Positions 1 to 9,470 are shown, counted from the stretch's first letter. The stretch is DNA of 64,000 nt from Promethearchaeota archaeon (GCA_019058445.1 JAHPZA010000002.1:1-64000), one strand, 5' to 3'. The notes: generated by a model not told the origin, from the sequence alone. Made by a program: numbers and translations.

Positions 1-223
1 TATCTATCTCGTATGCCGTTATGTTTCTAAAATTATTTTGAATTAAGTACTTTAAAAAAATACCCTTTCCAGCCGAAGGTTCTAAGACTTTAATATCAAG
101 ATTAGTACTGTAAGAATTTCTAAATTTTAAACAATTTTTAACCATAAATTTTGCGATATACTTAGGAGTATAAACTTGTCCAATTGAATTTTTTTCTAAA
201 TTTGTATTTTTATCTAAAACCAT
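1..223 (-). CDS. N6-adenine DNA methyltransferase, N-terminal part (cut by window edge)
   Basis: Read from the ATG at 223 toward the window start, the frame is open for 74 codons and runs off the edge. It shows the two hallmarks of Eco57I/TaqI-type class I N6-adenine methyltransferases: a GQVYTPKYIAKFMV segment near residue 15 (the G-x-YTP motif) and LEPSAGKGIFL near residue 50, which is motif I of the S-adenosylmethionine pocket. ITAYEID follows, where the acidic residue after strand 2 is expected. The catalytic NPPY motif and target-recognition part lie outside the window, so it could be a solitary methylase, a restriction-methylase fusion or a BREX/Type I-like subunit. The class is well supported; the system is not. 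Confidence 0.75.
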   Translation of the reverse strand, partial: MVLDKNTNLEKNSIGQVYTPKYIAKFMVKNCLKFRNSYSTNLDIKVLEPSAGKGIFLKYLIQNNFRNITAYEID

Positions 224-347
224 TTGATTATAATATTAACTTTTAATAGCTATATAGATGTTGGTCAGTAATAATTTTTAAAAGAAATATAAAAAAAGGA
301 TTTTACAACGAATAAGGAATTATATAAATGAATCAAGCTCATTTATT

Positions 348-1880
348 TTAATGATGATGATGTTCTGTTTTTATATTTATCGGCCTTAAGGAGCCTATTG
401 CCCATCCTGCAACTTCATTAAGGGAGGGATGTATAACCATGGATTGGTAAATCGGCATAAATGAACCTGCTTCTGGACATGCCCGTTCTAATTTTGTACC
501 CGGAGCTTGTTCAGATTTTTCTGGTAATGTACATGTAAATCCCGCATTCATTAAATAAACAAAAGGTTGGACCAATACTGCTGCATTCGGACCGACGACA
601 TGCGCTCCTAAAATCCTATAAAATTTATCCACAACTAATTTGACAAATCCATCATCAACATCCCCATTCTCGAAACCCATAGCAAAACCCTTAGCAACCG
701 TGGAATAATTCTTTTTTGCTACGAAAATTTCGTGTCCTTTCTCAATAGCTTCAGTCTCGGTCATTCCAACATGTCCTACTTGAGGATACGAGAAAATTGC
801 CCATGGGACTGTGGAATAGTCCGTCTGCATTTTTTGTTCTCCAAAAATATTATTACTACAAATCTCGGCTTCATAATTCGCTTTATGACGAAATTGATAA
901 AGTCCATTTGCATCCCCAATACACCATATATTTTTTTTAGAAGTCTCTAAAAATTCATTAGTTTTTATCCACCCGCGGTTATCATTTTCGACGCCTGATT
1001 TCTCAACCTTTAAAATATCGGCATTTGATTTACGCCCCGCGGCAATCATGATTTCTTCCGCTTGAACAGTTTTTCTTTCACCCGTATTTACATTTTCTAT
1101 AGTTAAAATTTTCATTTTTTTCTTCTCATCAGCCTTTATCGCTCTGTAATTAAGTAAAACAGTCATATGTTTCCTAAAATTTTGCTCTAAAAATTCGCTG
1201 ATTTCTGGTTCTTCAGTCACTACTAAGCGTGGCAACATCTCAACAATCGTAACTTCAGTTCCCATGGCAGAAAATATATGAGCAAATTCAGCGGCAATCA
1301 CTCCACCACCAATTATGATAAGGCTTTTCCAAGGCTTTTCTGGAAATTTATTACCGAAAAAATTCTCATTAGTTATATAATCAATTTTATCAATCCCTTC
1401 AATAGGAGGGATAAAAGAACGAGCTCCAGATGCTATCACAAATTTTTCGGCCTTAAATTCTCCAATTTTCTTTTTTCCATCATTACTTTTAACTGCCATT
1501 TCATATTCTCCAATAAATTCACCAATTCCACGATATAATTTAAGATTTGATACACTCGATAAACCCTCTTCCATCATTTTACTTTCATCAATCTGACTCC
1601 ACATTCGCTTGGCTATTAAACTCCAATTAATTTTCTCTAAAGTAAAATGAATTCCTACTTTTTTAGCATGTTGAGCCTCTCGGATTAAATCTGCGGGATG
1701 AACAAGTACTTTAGACGGAATGCACCCTCGAGTCAAACAGGTTCCGCCTAATTTTGTATCTTCAATTAGCGCACATTTAAGTCCCATATTTAGACCAACA
1801 TTTAAAATACTAAGCCCGGCTCCGCTCCCTATAACTACTAAATCATATGATTCCATAAATTCAATTTTTTTTTCTAACAT
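348..1880 (-). CDS. FAD-dependent pyridine nucleotide-disulfide oxidoreductase, mycothione reductase-like
   Basis: A 510-residue class I flavoprotein disulfide reductase. The N-terminal FAD site reads VVIGSGAGLSI (residues 15-25), closer to mycothione reductase (G-T-G-S-G-N-S-I) than to lipoamide dehydrogenase. The redox disulfide is GGTCLTRGC (C48, C53). A second nucleotide site, IIIGGGVIAAEFA, lies mid-protein. The C-terminal dimer domain carries HPSLNE, the His/Glu pair that acts as base. There is an extra stretch of about 30 residues before that motif, and the protein ends in four histidines encoded by the genome. The natural disulfide substrate is unknown; archaea are not known to make mycothiol. 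It is a single gene; an internal ATG at 1856 is an alternative start. Confidence 0.8.
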   Translation of the reverse strand: MLEKKIEFMESYDLVVIGSGAGLSILNVGLNMGLKCALIEDTKLGGTCLTRGCIPSKVLVHPADLIREAQHAKKVGIHFTLEKINWSLIAKRMWSQIDESKMMEEGLSSVSNLKLYRGIGEFIGEYEMAVKSNDGKKKIGEFKAEKFVIASGARSFIPPIEGIDKIDYITNENFFGNKFPEKPWKSLIIIGGGVIAAEFAHIFSAMGTEVTIVEMLPRLVVTEEPEISEFLEQNFRKHMTVLLNYRAIKADEKKKMKILTIENVNTGERKTVQAEEIMIAAGRKSNADILKVEKSGVENDNRGWIKTNEFLETSKKNIWCIGDANGLYQFRHKANYEAEICSNNIFGEQKMQTDYSTVPWAIFSYPQVGHVGMTETEAIEKGHEIFVAKKNYSTVAKGFAMGFENGDVDDGFVKLVVDKFYRILGAHVVGPNAAVLVQPFVYLMNAGFTCTLPEKSEQAPGTKLERACPEAGSFMPIYQSMVIHPSLNEVAGWAIGSLRPINIKTEHHHH

Positions 1881-1994
1881 TTAAAGTTTATATTAATGTT
1901 TTAAAAGATGATTTACTCCTCATAACAAATCAAAAGCCCCAAAATTCGAATTTATAAATATCTATTACTTAAAAGAAGTTAAATAATAACCTAG

Positions 1995-2747
1995 TTAAAC
2001 ATCCTCGGGAATTAGCAGTATAAAATTACTCCCTTTTGAAGTATCTCCTTTTATCCTATTTTCAACCCATATTTTCCCATTATAGCTTTCGATAATTTTT
2101 TTAACTAATGATAAACCTAATCCCATTCCCTTTCCACTTTTTGCATTGTTATTCCCATCTTGAAATATGACTTTCTTTTTTTTGTGTGGAATACCAATAC
2201 CATTATCCAAAATTTGGATTTTTATATACTTTTTCCTATTGAATTCCTGCTTACTGATTTTTATCATAATCTCAACAACCTGATTGGTTGTATATTGTAC
2301 AGCATTTATTAGGATGTTTTCAAATACGTCCAGCAGAAACTCATTTGCCAAAACAATGTGATTTTTATCACTAATCTCTACCTTAAATTGAATCTCACGT
2401 TGCCGAAACCTATTTAAAATGTATTCAATTGCGTCTTTTAATAATTCATGGGGGTCTTTAGGACCTAATTTGAATTCTGTATCTTCTAATTGGGTCAATT
2501 TTCTGATATTAGAGATTAGTTTCTCTCCCCTTATAATTTGTTCCTTAATAATTTCACTTAACTCATTAATTTTTTTAGTTTTGGAATGATCATCAGAATA
2601 AATGGAAATAAGTTCACAGGAAGAGCTAATATTTTGAAGTATATTATTAATATCGTGAGCAAGCAAGTCCTTATAGAAACTAACACGATTATACGCCTTG
2701 CGAAAATTTATTTCATGTTCTTCCATTTTTTTTTCCGATTTTATCAA
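1995..2747 (-). CDS. Sensorless histidine kinase (HisKA-HATPase_c)
   Basis: A 250-residue kinase core. The phospho-acceptor box is LLAHDINNILQNI (His31), followed by the coiled dimerisation helices. The ATPase domain shows an N box (NILINAVQYT), G1 (DNGIGIP) and G2 (GKGMGLGLSLVKKII). There is no PAS, HAMP or membrane segment; the short start resembles the linker that normally follows a PAS domain, so this may be a cut-down kinase that depends on another protein for sensing. The start is TTG at 2747, with ATG at 2726 as an alternative. No response regulator is adjacent, so its partner is unknown. Confidence 0.85.
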   Translation of the reverse strand: MIKSEKKMEEHEINFRKAYNRVSFYKDLLAHDINNILQNISSSCELISIYSDDHSKTKKINELSEIIKEQIIRGEKLISNIRKLTQLEDTEFKLGPKDPHELLKDAIEYILNRFRQREIQFKVEISDKNHIVLANEFLLDVFENILINAVQYTTNQVVEIMIKISKQEFNRKKYIKIQILDNGIGIPHKKKKVIFQDGNNNAKSGKGMGLGLSLVKKIIESYNGKIWVENRIKGDTSKGSNFILLIPEDV

Positions 2748-2980
2748 TTTAAATCCAATATCACTACTTTTCGAAATTGTCTACAAAAATGTGCGTTTAG
2801 TTTAATATTTATTTATTTAAATAAATTATAAATTTACGAGTTAAAAAATTTTTAGTTTGTTTATAATTGTTTTTATACAAATATCACACAATTTAAATAT
2901 TCTAAATGAAAACTTTTTAGGTCTAAAATAACGAATTAGACTATTTTAAATACGGAAATTGCTATAAAATAAGAAATAAA

Positions 2981-3013
2981 AAAGAGAATAATAATTTTTT
3001 TATTATTCTCTTT
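2981..3013 (-). terminator. Intrinsic-terminator-like hairpin after metF (copy 1)
   Basis: A perfect 14-bp inverted repeat (2981-2994 with 3000-3013) closes a 5-base loop. It sits directly behind the stop codon of the metF gene at 3017, and on the minus strand the stem is followed by a U-rich run. This is the expected place and shape for the 3' end of the metV-metF transcript. The stem is mostly A-U with a few G-C pairs, so it could also be a processing or stability element. Confidence 0.6.
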
Positions 3014-3016
3014 AAT

Positions 3017-3934
3017 TTAACCTTTAATTACTTCTACTAATTTTGGGAAAATTCTGGGGTAATGTACTGCCATGCAGTGAACGCCATCCAAGAGATTCTT
3101 GGATTTGAGCTCGGTGATAAAAGGTTTGAAGAACTCATAATTAGCTTGATCATACGCTTCTTTTTGAGCTTTTTTATCGGTGATATCTGTTTTAATACCC
3201 TTCCATTTGGAAAGTACATCCTTTGGAACATCTACTCCAGGTACAAATGTGTCAAAACCTTTAGCAATCCCATAACTCTTCATAGGAAACAATCCAAGTA
3301 GGACTGGTACACCATACTTTTTAATTCCTCTTAGAAACTCAATTGTTCTATCTAAATCATAGACCACTTGAGTTTGAATAAATTCGGCTCCTGCTTCTGC
3401 TTTTCTTCCAATTTTTAAGATTTCTGCTTCCATTGGGTCTGCATTTGGATTTGCAGCAGCACCTACATGCAAAGTTGGAGGACATTCAATTTCATGACCA
3501 TTAATGGATTTCTTATCGACCATCTCACGTACGAGTTTTACAAATGTTGCAGAGTCAAGGTCGAAAACAGGCTTCGCTTCTTTCACATCTCCCAGATTTG
3601 TATGATCTCCTGTTAACGAGAGTACATTTCTAATCCCTAAAGCATGAGCCCCCATAACCATTCCGGCAAGACCTAATTTATTAACATCTCGTACGGTTTG
3701 TTGCCAAATAATTTCTAATCCAGTCTCGCGTTGAACGATTGCTGACGCCGCTAAACTATTAATTGTGACGATACCTAAAGGACTATCGGTCATGTTTGCT
3801 GCTACTACATAGGGAGCCATCTCTTTTGCTTCTTGAATAGTGTGAGAGAGATCACACGTTTTTTCCGGCTCAAGTTCCCCAGTGAGTATGAACTCACCCT
3901 TTTCTAACATTTCTCCTAATTTTGAATACGCCAT
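3017..3934 (-). CDS. metF: Methylenetetrahydrofolate reductase, MetF family (copy 1)
   Basis: A 305-residue TIM-barrel flavoenzyme expected to reduce methylene- to methyl-tetrahydrofolate. Family signs include the early GELEPEKTCD segment (Glu used in catalysis), the LSLTGDHTNLG loop near the flavin, and the QTQVVYDLD segment of the pterin/flavin pocket. Length fits the roughly 300-residue MetF family. It starts with ATG 16 bp behind the end of metV, with a clear GAGGTGAT ribosome site upstream, so the two are co-transcribed and end at the hairpin at 2981-3013. A second pair (11242-12879) sits next to hdrABC; this one has no Hdr neighbours. In a cell using methanopterin instead of folate, the pterin could differ. 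Confidence 0.85.
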   Translation of the reverse strand: MAYSKLGEMLEKGEFILTGELEPEKTCDLSHTIQEAKEMAPYVVAANMTDSPLGIVTINSLAASAIVQRETGLEIIWQQTVRDVNKLGLAGMVMGAHALGIRNVLSLTGDHTNLGDVKEAKPVFDLDSATFVKLVREMVDKKSINGHEIECPPTLHVGAAANPNADPMEAEILKIGRKAEAGAEFIQTQVVYDLDRTIEFLRGIKKYGVPVLLGLFPMKSYGIAKGFDTFVPGVDVPKDVLSKWKGIKTDITDKKAQKEAYDQANYEFFKPFITELKSKNLLDGVHCMAVHYPRIFPKLVEVIKG

Positions 3935-3950
3935 TCTTTTTTATCACCTC

Positions 3951-4616
3951 TTACCTAAACACTACCTCTCTTTGATGTCCTGATTCACTCCAGTCTCTTG
4001 GCTCTCTTAATTTAGTATATAAGTCTAATTTCCCCAATTCCTTCAAACGATTGTAAATCAAAACCCAACCGCAATCTCTTTCATAATTTCCGACTTCGCA
4101 TTTTCCATTGACCATTCCCCCGCAAGGACCATTCATCAGCCCTTTAGCACAGGTTGCGATTGGACATATCCCTCCTGTTTCGTTTAAAAGACAATCACCA
4201 CAGCCCTGACATCGCATATAAAATCGTCCGATTCTTTCAGTCATACCCATAAATTGGGTGTCATTAGCAGTTATGACGGGCTTTTTTGGATATTTATTAC
4301 TTAATACTTCAACTATCGATTGAGTACCAAGACCACAGCTTGCCGTCAAAATTGCGTCTGCTTCAGCGATTTCATTGTCCATCTTTCTTAGATCTTTTTT
4401 CATCACTCGATTATCGCACACTTCTTCTATTACAGCCCCAACAACTATGTCATATCCTTTTTCCTCTAAGATATCTGACCAATATTTCAAACCTTCTGTA
4501 CCGCCAGTTTGGCATAAAGCGGCACATGTTCCACAGGATATAATAGCGATCTTGTTTACGTCTTTCAATGCTTCTAATACTTCAGGAACTTCCTTCTTCG
4601 TTGTTATTACAACCAA
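3951..4616 (-). CDS. metV: MetV-like zinc/iron-sulfur protein (MTHFR C-terminal domain family, copy 1)
   Basis: A 221-residue protein of the family that pairs with MetF in acetogens. The N-terminal half is a Rossmann-like region with IISCGTCAALCQTGG and SCGLGTQSIVEVL. The C-terminal half is rich in cysteine: RCQGCGDCLLNETGGICP, CAKGLMNGPCGG and GKCEVG, as expected for the MTHFR_C domain that binds metal or a cluster. In Moorella-type complexes MetV links MetF to the Hdr electron path; here that role is inferred. It leads the two-gene operon, and no obvious Shine-Dalgarno site precedes its ATG. Confidence 0.82.
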   Translation of the reverse strand: MVVITTKKEVPEVLEALKDVNKIAIISCGTCAALCQTGGTEGLKYWSDILEEKGYDIVVGAVIEEVCDNRVMKKDLRKMDNEIAEADAILTASCGLGTQSIVEVLSNKYPKKPVITANDTQFMGMTERIGRFYMRCQGCGDCLLNETGGICPIATCAKGLMNGPCGGMVNGKCEVGNYERDCGWVLIYNRLKELGKLDLYTKLREPRDWSESGHQREVVFR

Positions 4617-4960
4617 TTTGCTATTTTCACCATCTTTTACAATTTTGTATTTATCTTTTTATATAAATATAATATCCTATGATAAAAAAAGTAAAACAAA
4701 TATTAAAATGTGATCAATTTTTAACGCAAATGATCATTTTTTCTGAAATCCAAAATTTAAATTATTTGATTTCGAAACGAAATGATAAAGTTTAAAAATA
4801 AGTTTTATCAAAATTTTAAGACTAAATATGTTTACAGCAGAATTATTTTGACAAAAAAAATTATCTAATTGATTTTCTGCGAAATTCTGTATTTAATATA
4901 AATAATAATTGAAAAAAGAAAAACTAACATTAAAAATAATAAAAAAAAAAAGAATATTAA
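4617..4960. other. Intergenic region, 344 bp
   Basis: Very AT-rich DNA between the metV start and the stop of the upstream membrane-protein gene. It should hold the metV-metF promoter. I see no open frame with protein-like composition, no RNA gene and no clear repeat. Confidence 0.5.
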
Positions 4961-6457
4961 TTACGTCCCTGGAATACCTCCACCACCAGAAAGCGCTCTG
5001 GACAGAGGTGTTGCTAATCCGCCAAGAATTGATCCCATAGAGGTTAACTTCTTGAGCTGACTTAAGAGATCTTTTGTAACCTTCACGGCTCTCGTTTTTC
5101 CTTCTATTATTATTCCTTCTTCGGTTTCTAAGAATATTTGAATAGTTTGTTCTCCTAATTCTTTTGGTTCTAAAGAGAGCCAAGTAGTATCTCCGTTCTC
5201 TAACATAGTGGATAATACGCTAGCAATATCAGTTGTGTCTTTAGCAATTAATGGGATGGGTTTAGTGGGGATTTCAAATGATCCTCTCCCTTCGACTTCA
5301 ATATCTATTTTCACCTCATCAGGGTCGAACCCAGGAGCGATTATTCTCAGTTTATATTTTTTACTGTCTTTATCATTATTATAGAGAAAGACCATTATAT
5401 TTAACTCAGTACCCTTGAACACTACTTCTTGCGCTGAACTATCCATATATATTTTATCTTTAGAAACCCGTTCAATATTATCGGCTAAGTCAAGCTGGAG
5501 GCGGTCAATTATGGCAAAAAAGCCAGGATTATATATCTTGATAAATCTGAAAAGTTTGGCAACATCGTTAAGAGAAAAATACCATGCAGTACCTATCAAT
5601 AACCCTTTTTCAATATCAAATGTTTCCGCATCGACGTTAATAACTTCTTTTAATTCATTGGAAAATTGTTCTTTAGTTAGAACTCCTTGATAATGTAAGT
5701 AATACAAAAATAAAATACGTTCCATGGCAAATGTTATGGGTAATTCGTCCGGTTCATTTTGTTTGATCTTTTGTACAAACCCGGGAACTAAAATTTGGTT
5801 AATTCCTGCCACATATTCATCCCATTTCAGATACGTTACAGGATCTAAATGATTTGCAAAAATTTCTGAAAAGAAGTTATCAAGAAAGATGGAGTGTGTT
5901 GCAGGCCTGTAGAAATCGGATAATCCATTTACATCATGTATATTGAGGTTTAGAGATTTGACTAACAATGCTAATCCAAAACCAAATAAGGCAAATCCGA
6001 TTGCAGCATACCCTATCTCAAGTAAGCCTATAAGTAGCATTGATAAGAATAACCCTAAAGCAACAAAACACAAGACTGCAATGATTTTTAGGAAATTTAT
6101 TACTCCTTTAACGTTGTTGTACAGTAAATCAAAACCTTCCAAGCTATCAATAGGTCTTCCTCTTTTCCTCTCAAACTCTAATCGCTTGTTTAATGAGGTT
6201 TTTGTAAATGAAGCACCATAAAATAACATAATCGAATTAATCGCGTAAATAAATAAGATAAAATAGAAAACACCTGCCACGATGAAATCTACTAATTTTA
6301 CTACACTAAGAATCGCGAGGATTGTAAGGATTACCATAATCCAAGGAAGTATTAAAAGGAGATACCTTCCTATCCCGCTCATATATTTCGTTAGTTTCTT
6401 TTGCGTACGTTCTCTTTTAATTGTTTTTGCTAATTCCTTTTTTATTTGTTCTTCCAT
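4961..6457 (-). CDS. Four-helix membrane protein with C-terminal beta-rich domain, unrecognised family (paralogue A)
   Basis: A 498-residue protein not recognised from known families. It has a basic N terminus, then four hydrophobic helices at about 31-51, 58-80, 122-144 and 147-167, with a conserved ERKRGRPIDSLEGF loop between helices 2 and 3. The remaining 330 residues are soluble: a helical part with FLDNFFSEIFANHLDPV, then a probable immunoglobulin-like beta region (LNIMVFLYNN, LRIIAPGFDPDEV, EGRGSFEIP), and a Gly-rich tail with GGLATPLSRALSGGGG. The gene at 39686-41212 is a clear full-length paralogue with the same order. The beta part resembles scaffold or ligand-binding modules only in general form. 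No operon partner is evident. Confidence 0.85.
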   Translation of the reverse strand: MEEQIKKELAKTIKRERTQKKLTKYMSGIGRYLLLILPWIMVILTILAILSVVKLVDFIVAGVFYFILFIYAINSIMLFYGASFTKTSLNKRLEFERKRGRPIDSLEGFDLLYNNVKGVINFLKIIAVLCFVALGLFLSMLLIGLLEIGYAAIGFALFGFGLALLVKSLNLNIHDVNGLSDFYRPATHSIFLDNFFSEIFANHLDPVTYLKWDEYVAGINQILVPGFVQKIKQNEPDELPITFAMERILFLYYLHYQGVLTKEQFSNELKEVINVDAETFDIEKGLLIGTAWYFSLNDVAKLFRFIKIYNPGFFAIIDRLQLDLADNIERVSKDKIYMDSSAQEVVFKGTELNIMVFLYNNDKDSKKYKLRIIAPGFDPDEVKIDIEVEGRGSFEIPTKPIPLIAKDTTDIASVLSTMLENGDTTWLSLEPKELGEQTIQIFLETEEGIIIEGKTRAVKVTKDLLSQLKKLTSMGSILGGLATPLSRALSGGGGIPGT

Positions 6458-6626
6458 TTAAATTTCAACCTTTTATTGGAGTTTTTTTTTAGATAAGTAG
6501 TTAGTTAGAATAATAGAACTCGTTATTTATAATATTATTGCATTTACAATAAAGATTAAAGAAGACAAACTAATTAACTAAATAGTAGTAAAATAATTGT
6601 TTATTTGAAATTAACAGATATAGCTT

Positions 6627-7757
6627 TTAGTGAGTTTTTTTTAATTTTTTCTTAGTTTCTAATATGTTTGCATATAATTCTTCTTCGGTTTCTGGTGGTA
6701 TTGTTATCTTCTCTTTCTTCTGAAGTTGTATAGCTTCCACTGGACACGTGATTACACAATTTCCACATCCCACACAGCGCTTTTGGATTACTTTAGAAAC
6801 ATCATCAACAATTTTTATGGCGTTCAGTTGACAACGATCTATACAAATCCCACATCCCGTACAAACATCTGGATCTACTTCAGCATAATAATTTGTAGCA
6901 TGAAATTTGGTAGGACGGGAGAGTAAATTCATGCCCACTAAAAACATACAACAATCTTGACAACAGCAGCAAATAAAACTCGGATTTTTAGAATTTCCAG
7001 CATTCAGGACTAAACCATCTTTCTTCACTTTTTCTAAGGTTTCAAGTGCCTCCTCTTTGGTAATTTGACGACCTAATCCTTGATCAATATAATGCTGCGC
7101 AAATTCATTAAATATTAAACACGTTTCTCGCAGATCAGTTTGTTTACAAGGGTGATTAAAGAGTTCTGTGACTTTTCGGCACATACAGGTCGCAGTTGCC
7201 AATGGTCCTTCGACATTTTCAATCACCTTTCTTACTTCCTCATAACTCGGAGCGTAATGCTCTGGAGTTAGGCTTTTCTCGACAGGAATAGTACGAAATT
7301 GGGAAATTTTTGTGCCGAAGAATTCCATACTGTAGCCCTCTTTCATAAATTGTGAAAATTCTCGAAGCCACTTTTTATTAATATTGTTCAGTTGTAATTC
7401 ATAAATCCCAATGGCAAACATCGCATTTGCATAATATTTTTTACCATTCTCCTCTTGGAACATAATGGTCCCTTTCTGAAACATCGTATCTAAGATTTGC
7501 TCTAACTCTTCAATTGACATTCCCGATTCTTTCACACGCTCATAAATGACATCTAAAGACTCAAAATCTTTGGACCAAGCAAATTTTAATTTTGTTGCAA
7601 TTTTTGCCTCTTCAGGAGTGAAGAAATTTTTTAATAAACGAATGTCTACACCTGATTTTGTTCGAGGAAAACCAACAGGCATCTCATCGAGATGTTGCTG
7701 TAGTGCTCTATATGCTGAATCATCATCAGAAGTATTATTTATTTCGTCTAAAGTCAT
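6627..7757 (-). CDS. Double [4Fe-4S] ferredoxin-domain protein with N-terminal helical region
   Basis: A 376-residue protein. The C-terminal part has two ferredoxin motifs, CTGCGICIDRC (299-309) and CVGCGNCVITC (328-338). Upstream are further cysteines, CMCRK (191-193) and a CCCCQDCC cluster (263-270), which could bind another metal centre. The first 150 residues look helical and winged-helix-like, with no enzyme motif. Similar proteins occur in anaerobes next to redox enzymes and may sense or pass electrons. It is transcribed alone, between two membrane-protein genes. The electron partner is unknown; the Hdr complex at 12.9-17.9 kb is one option by function only. Confidence 0.8.
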   Translation of the reverse strand: MTLDEINNTSDDDSAYRALQQHLDEMPVGFPRTKSGVDIRLLKNFFTPEEAKIATKLKFAWSKDFESLDVIYERVKESGMSIEELEQILDTMFQKGTIMFQEENGKKYYANAMFAIGIYELQLNNINKKWLREFSQFMKEGYSMEFFGTKISQFRTIPVEKSLTPEHYAPSYEEVRKVIENVEGPLATATCMCRKVTELFNHPCKQTDLRETCLIFNEFAQHYIDQGLGRQITKEEALETLEKVKKDGLVLNAGNSKNPSFICCCCQDCCMFLVGMNLLSRPTKFHATNYYAEVDPDVCTGCGICIDRCQLNAIKIVDDVSKVIQKRCVGCGNCVITCPVEAIQLQKKEKITIPPETEEELYANILETKKKLKKTH

Positions 7758-7941
7758 ATTTTCATGAATTTATTTAGGAATTAATTAAATTAGAAAATAA
7801 ATACTGTCTAAAAAAGTTGTTTTTTAAAATAAAACAAAAGAAAACATAAAGAGGAGCTAAAAGAGAAATAATTTAAATTTTTAATTAAATTATAAATTAC
7901 TAATAATTTTGAATTTAACAAAATAAGAGCGGAATTTAAAA

Positions 7942-8595
7942 TTGATATACCAATTTTCTGAAAATGAAGTAAAAGATTTCTATAATATCTTTTATAGATA
8001 TCATTCTGCCCTATGGCCGATGATAATCATAACTTATATTTTAGGGATTATAATCATAATTCTAGCAGTAAGGAAATCAGATAATTCAAGCAAAATAATT
8101 TCAGCGATCTTGGCGTTCTTATGGATATGGGTAGGTATTTTTTTCTTTTTAATCTATGGTTTATCGGTAAACCCACAATTTTATCTTGTCTCCGGGATTC
8201 TTTTTATCATTCAATCCATTTTATTCCTATATTATGGTGTTTTTAAAGAAAGAATTTACTTCAGAGTTGAAAAAGAAATTTATTCTTTCATAGGAATACT
8301 AATAATAATATATGCGCTAATTATTTATCCATTGATTGAAATCTTCACAGGTCATGTGTATCCCGCAGCCCCCATCTTTGGAATGGATCCTTGCCCCGTT
8401 TGTATATTTACATTTGGAGTTTTATTATTAACAGATAAAAAGATTCCCCTAAGATTAGTGATAATCCCATTTCTTTGGTCGCTATCAGGAGTTTTGGCTG
8501 TTGTTGGATATCATGTATGGGCAGATATTGGAGAATTAGTCTCAGGCATTCTTGGACTGATTTTAATTATTTATCGCAATAAAAAAATAGAATGA
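7942..8595 (+). CDS. DUF6064-like integral membrane protein
   Basis: A 217-residue protein with about seven hydrophobic segments. The segment FGMDPCPVCIFTFGVLLL in the second half matches my memory of the DUF6064 family, where a PCP-x-x-IFT-x-G motif sits at a membrane edge. The function of that family is not known. The frame starts with TTG at 7942; no ATG lies before the first helix, so TTG is the probable start, with no strong ribosome site. It diverges from the ferredoxin-like gene at 7757. Confidence 0.65.
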   Translation: MIYQFSENEVKDFYNIFYRYHSALWPMIIITYILGIIIIILAVRKSDNSSKIISAILAFLWIWVGIFFFLIYGLSVNPQFYLVSGILFIIQSILFLYYGVFKERIYFRVEKEIYSFIGILIIIYALIIYPLIEIFTGHVYPAAPIFGMDPCPVCIFTFGVLLLTDKKIPLRLVIIPFLWSLSGVLAVVGYHVWADIGELVSGILGLILIIYRNKKIE

Positions 8596-9113
8596 AATTT
8601 GAATTTCTATTTAAGTACTTTAAGTTCGTCATATTTTTAAAAATTTCAAAAAAAACCATTCTTTTTGTATTAGAATTCGTAATAATTTTGGGTAATATGA
8701 GTTAAAAATAAAGTTCTGATCATAATAGTGAAAAAAATAGGAAATTAGTTATAAAACCTGATCAAAAATCAAGAATTTTTACCAAGATTTCGACTATTTT
8801 TTTCGACTATTTTATGACTGAATCATTATTAAATCTTATGGAAAAGTGCGGTTTTGGTCGTTATATTTACTTTTTCGGTAGAGAAGCATCATGTAAAAAT
8901 ATTTTGAAGGATATAATTTTGTTAAGAAACATTAATGTAGTATTCATTTCTTTTTTTCGTAATAAGTATAACTGAAAATTATCACATTCCAACAACAATT
9001 CTGAAAAAAGTAAAAGACTTTCTGAATTTTGCCCGAAAACATTTAAATACTCAGCGGATTTTATAGTAAATAGGAAAAAAAATAATAAAAATTAACAGAA
9101 AAAATAATAAAAA
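8596..9113. other. Intergenic region, 518 bp
   Basis: No convincing gene on either strand. It contains a short direct repeat of TTTCGACTATTT around 8788-8813. An archaeal TATA-like element, ATTTAAATAC, lies near 9050, about 60 bp before the next gene, and probably drives it. The rest is AT-rich with no strong stem. Confidence 0.5.
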
Positions 9114-9470
9114 TTGGATGTGATAAAAAAAATGGAAATTTTGTTTCAAAAGCTAAAAGAAGAAGGTATAACTGACGAACAACGCACAAAAATATATTCG
9201 TATGCGACCAATGTCAGTAAAAGCACGTTAGATGAAGTATGCCCATTTTTATTGAGAATTGCATTAGAATCAGAAAAAGGTCCTCTAAAAAACACATTAG
9301 GTCAGGTTATCTTTCATTTACAAAAGAATGACAGGATAAACACGGTAATTGGCCTTCAAAAATTAGTTGATGCTTGCATCATTGTGAATCCTGAGGAAAT
9401 GTTTAAGGTACTTGAAACTTCTGATGATGATGCTAAAGAATTAGCCAAAAACATTAAATCTGTTCTATAA
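9114..9470 (+). CDS. Small all-helical protein, unknown function
   Basis: A 118-residue soluble protein. It appears wholly alpha-helical with a repeat-like pattern (LLRIALESEK, VIFHLQKND, LQKLVDAC), reminiscent of short HEAT/ARM-like helical scaffolds, but no family is recognised. It starts with TTG at 9114 or ATG at 9132; a TATA-like box lies about 60 bp upstream. It precedes the MBL-fold gene by 138 bp, which is loose for an operon. Composition is ordinary for the window, so it is probably a real gene. Confidence 0.6.
   Translation: MDVIKKMEILFQKLKEEGITDEQRTKIYSYATNVSKSTLDEVCPFLLRIALESEKGPLKNTLGQVIFHLQKNDRINTVIGLQKLVDACIIVNPEEMFKVLETSDDDAKELAKNIKSVL

Noticed and set aside
348..362. Four terminal histidines of the disulfide reductase as a cloning tag
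   Set aside because: They are encoded just before a natural stop with normal AT-rich DNA after it; four residues are too few for a typical tag.
4893..5183. Minus-strand frame in another phase at the end of the four-helix membrane gene
   Set aside because: It is a shadow of the conserved C-terminal part of paralogue A, which has a full paralogue to confirm its frame.
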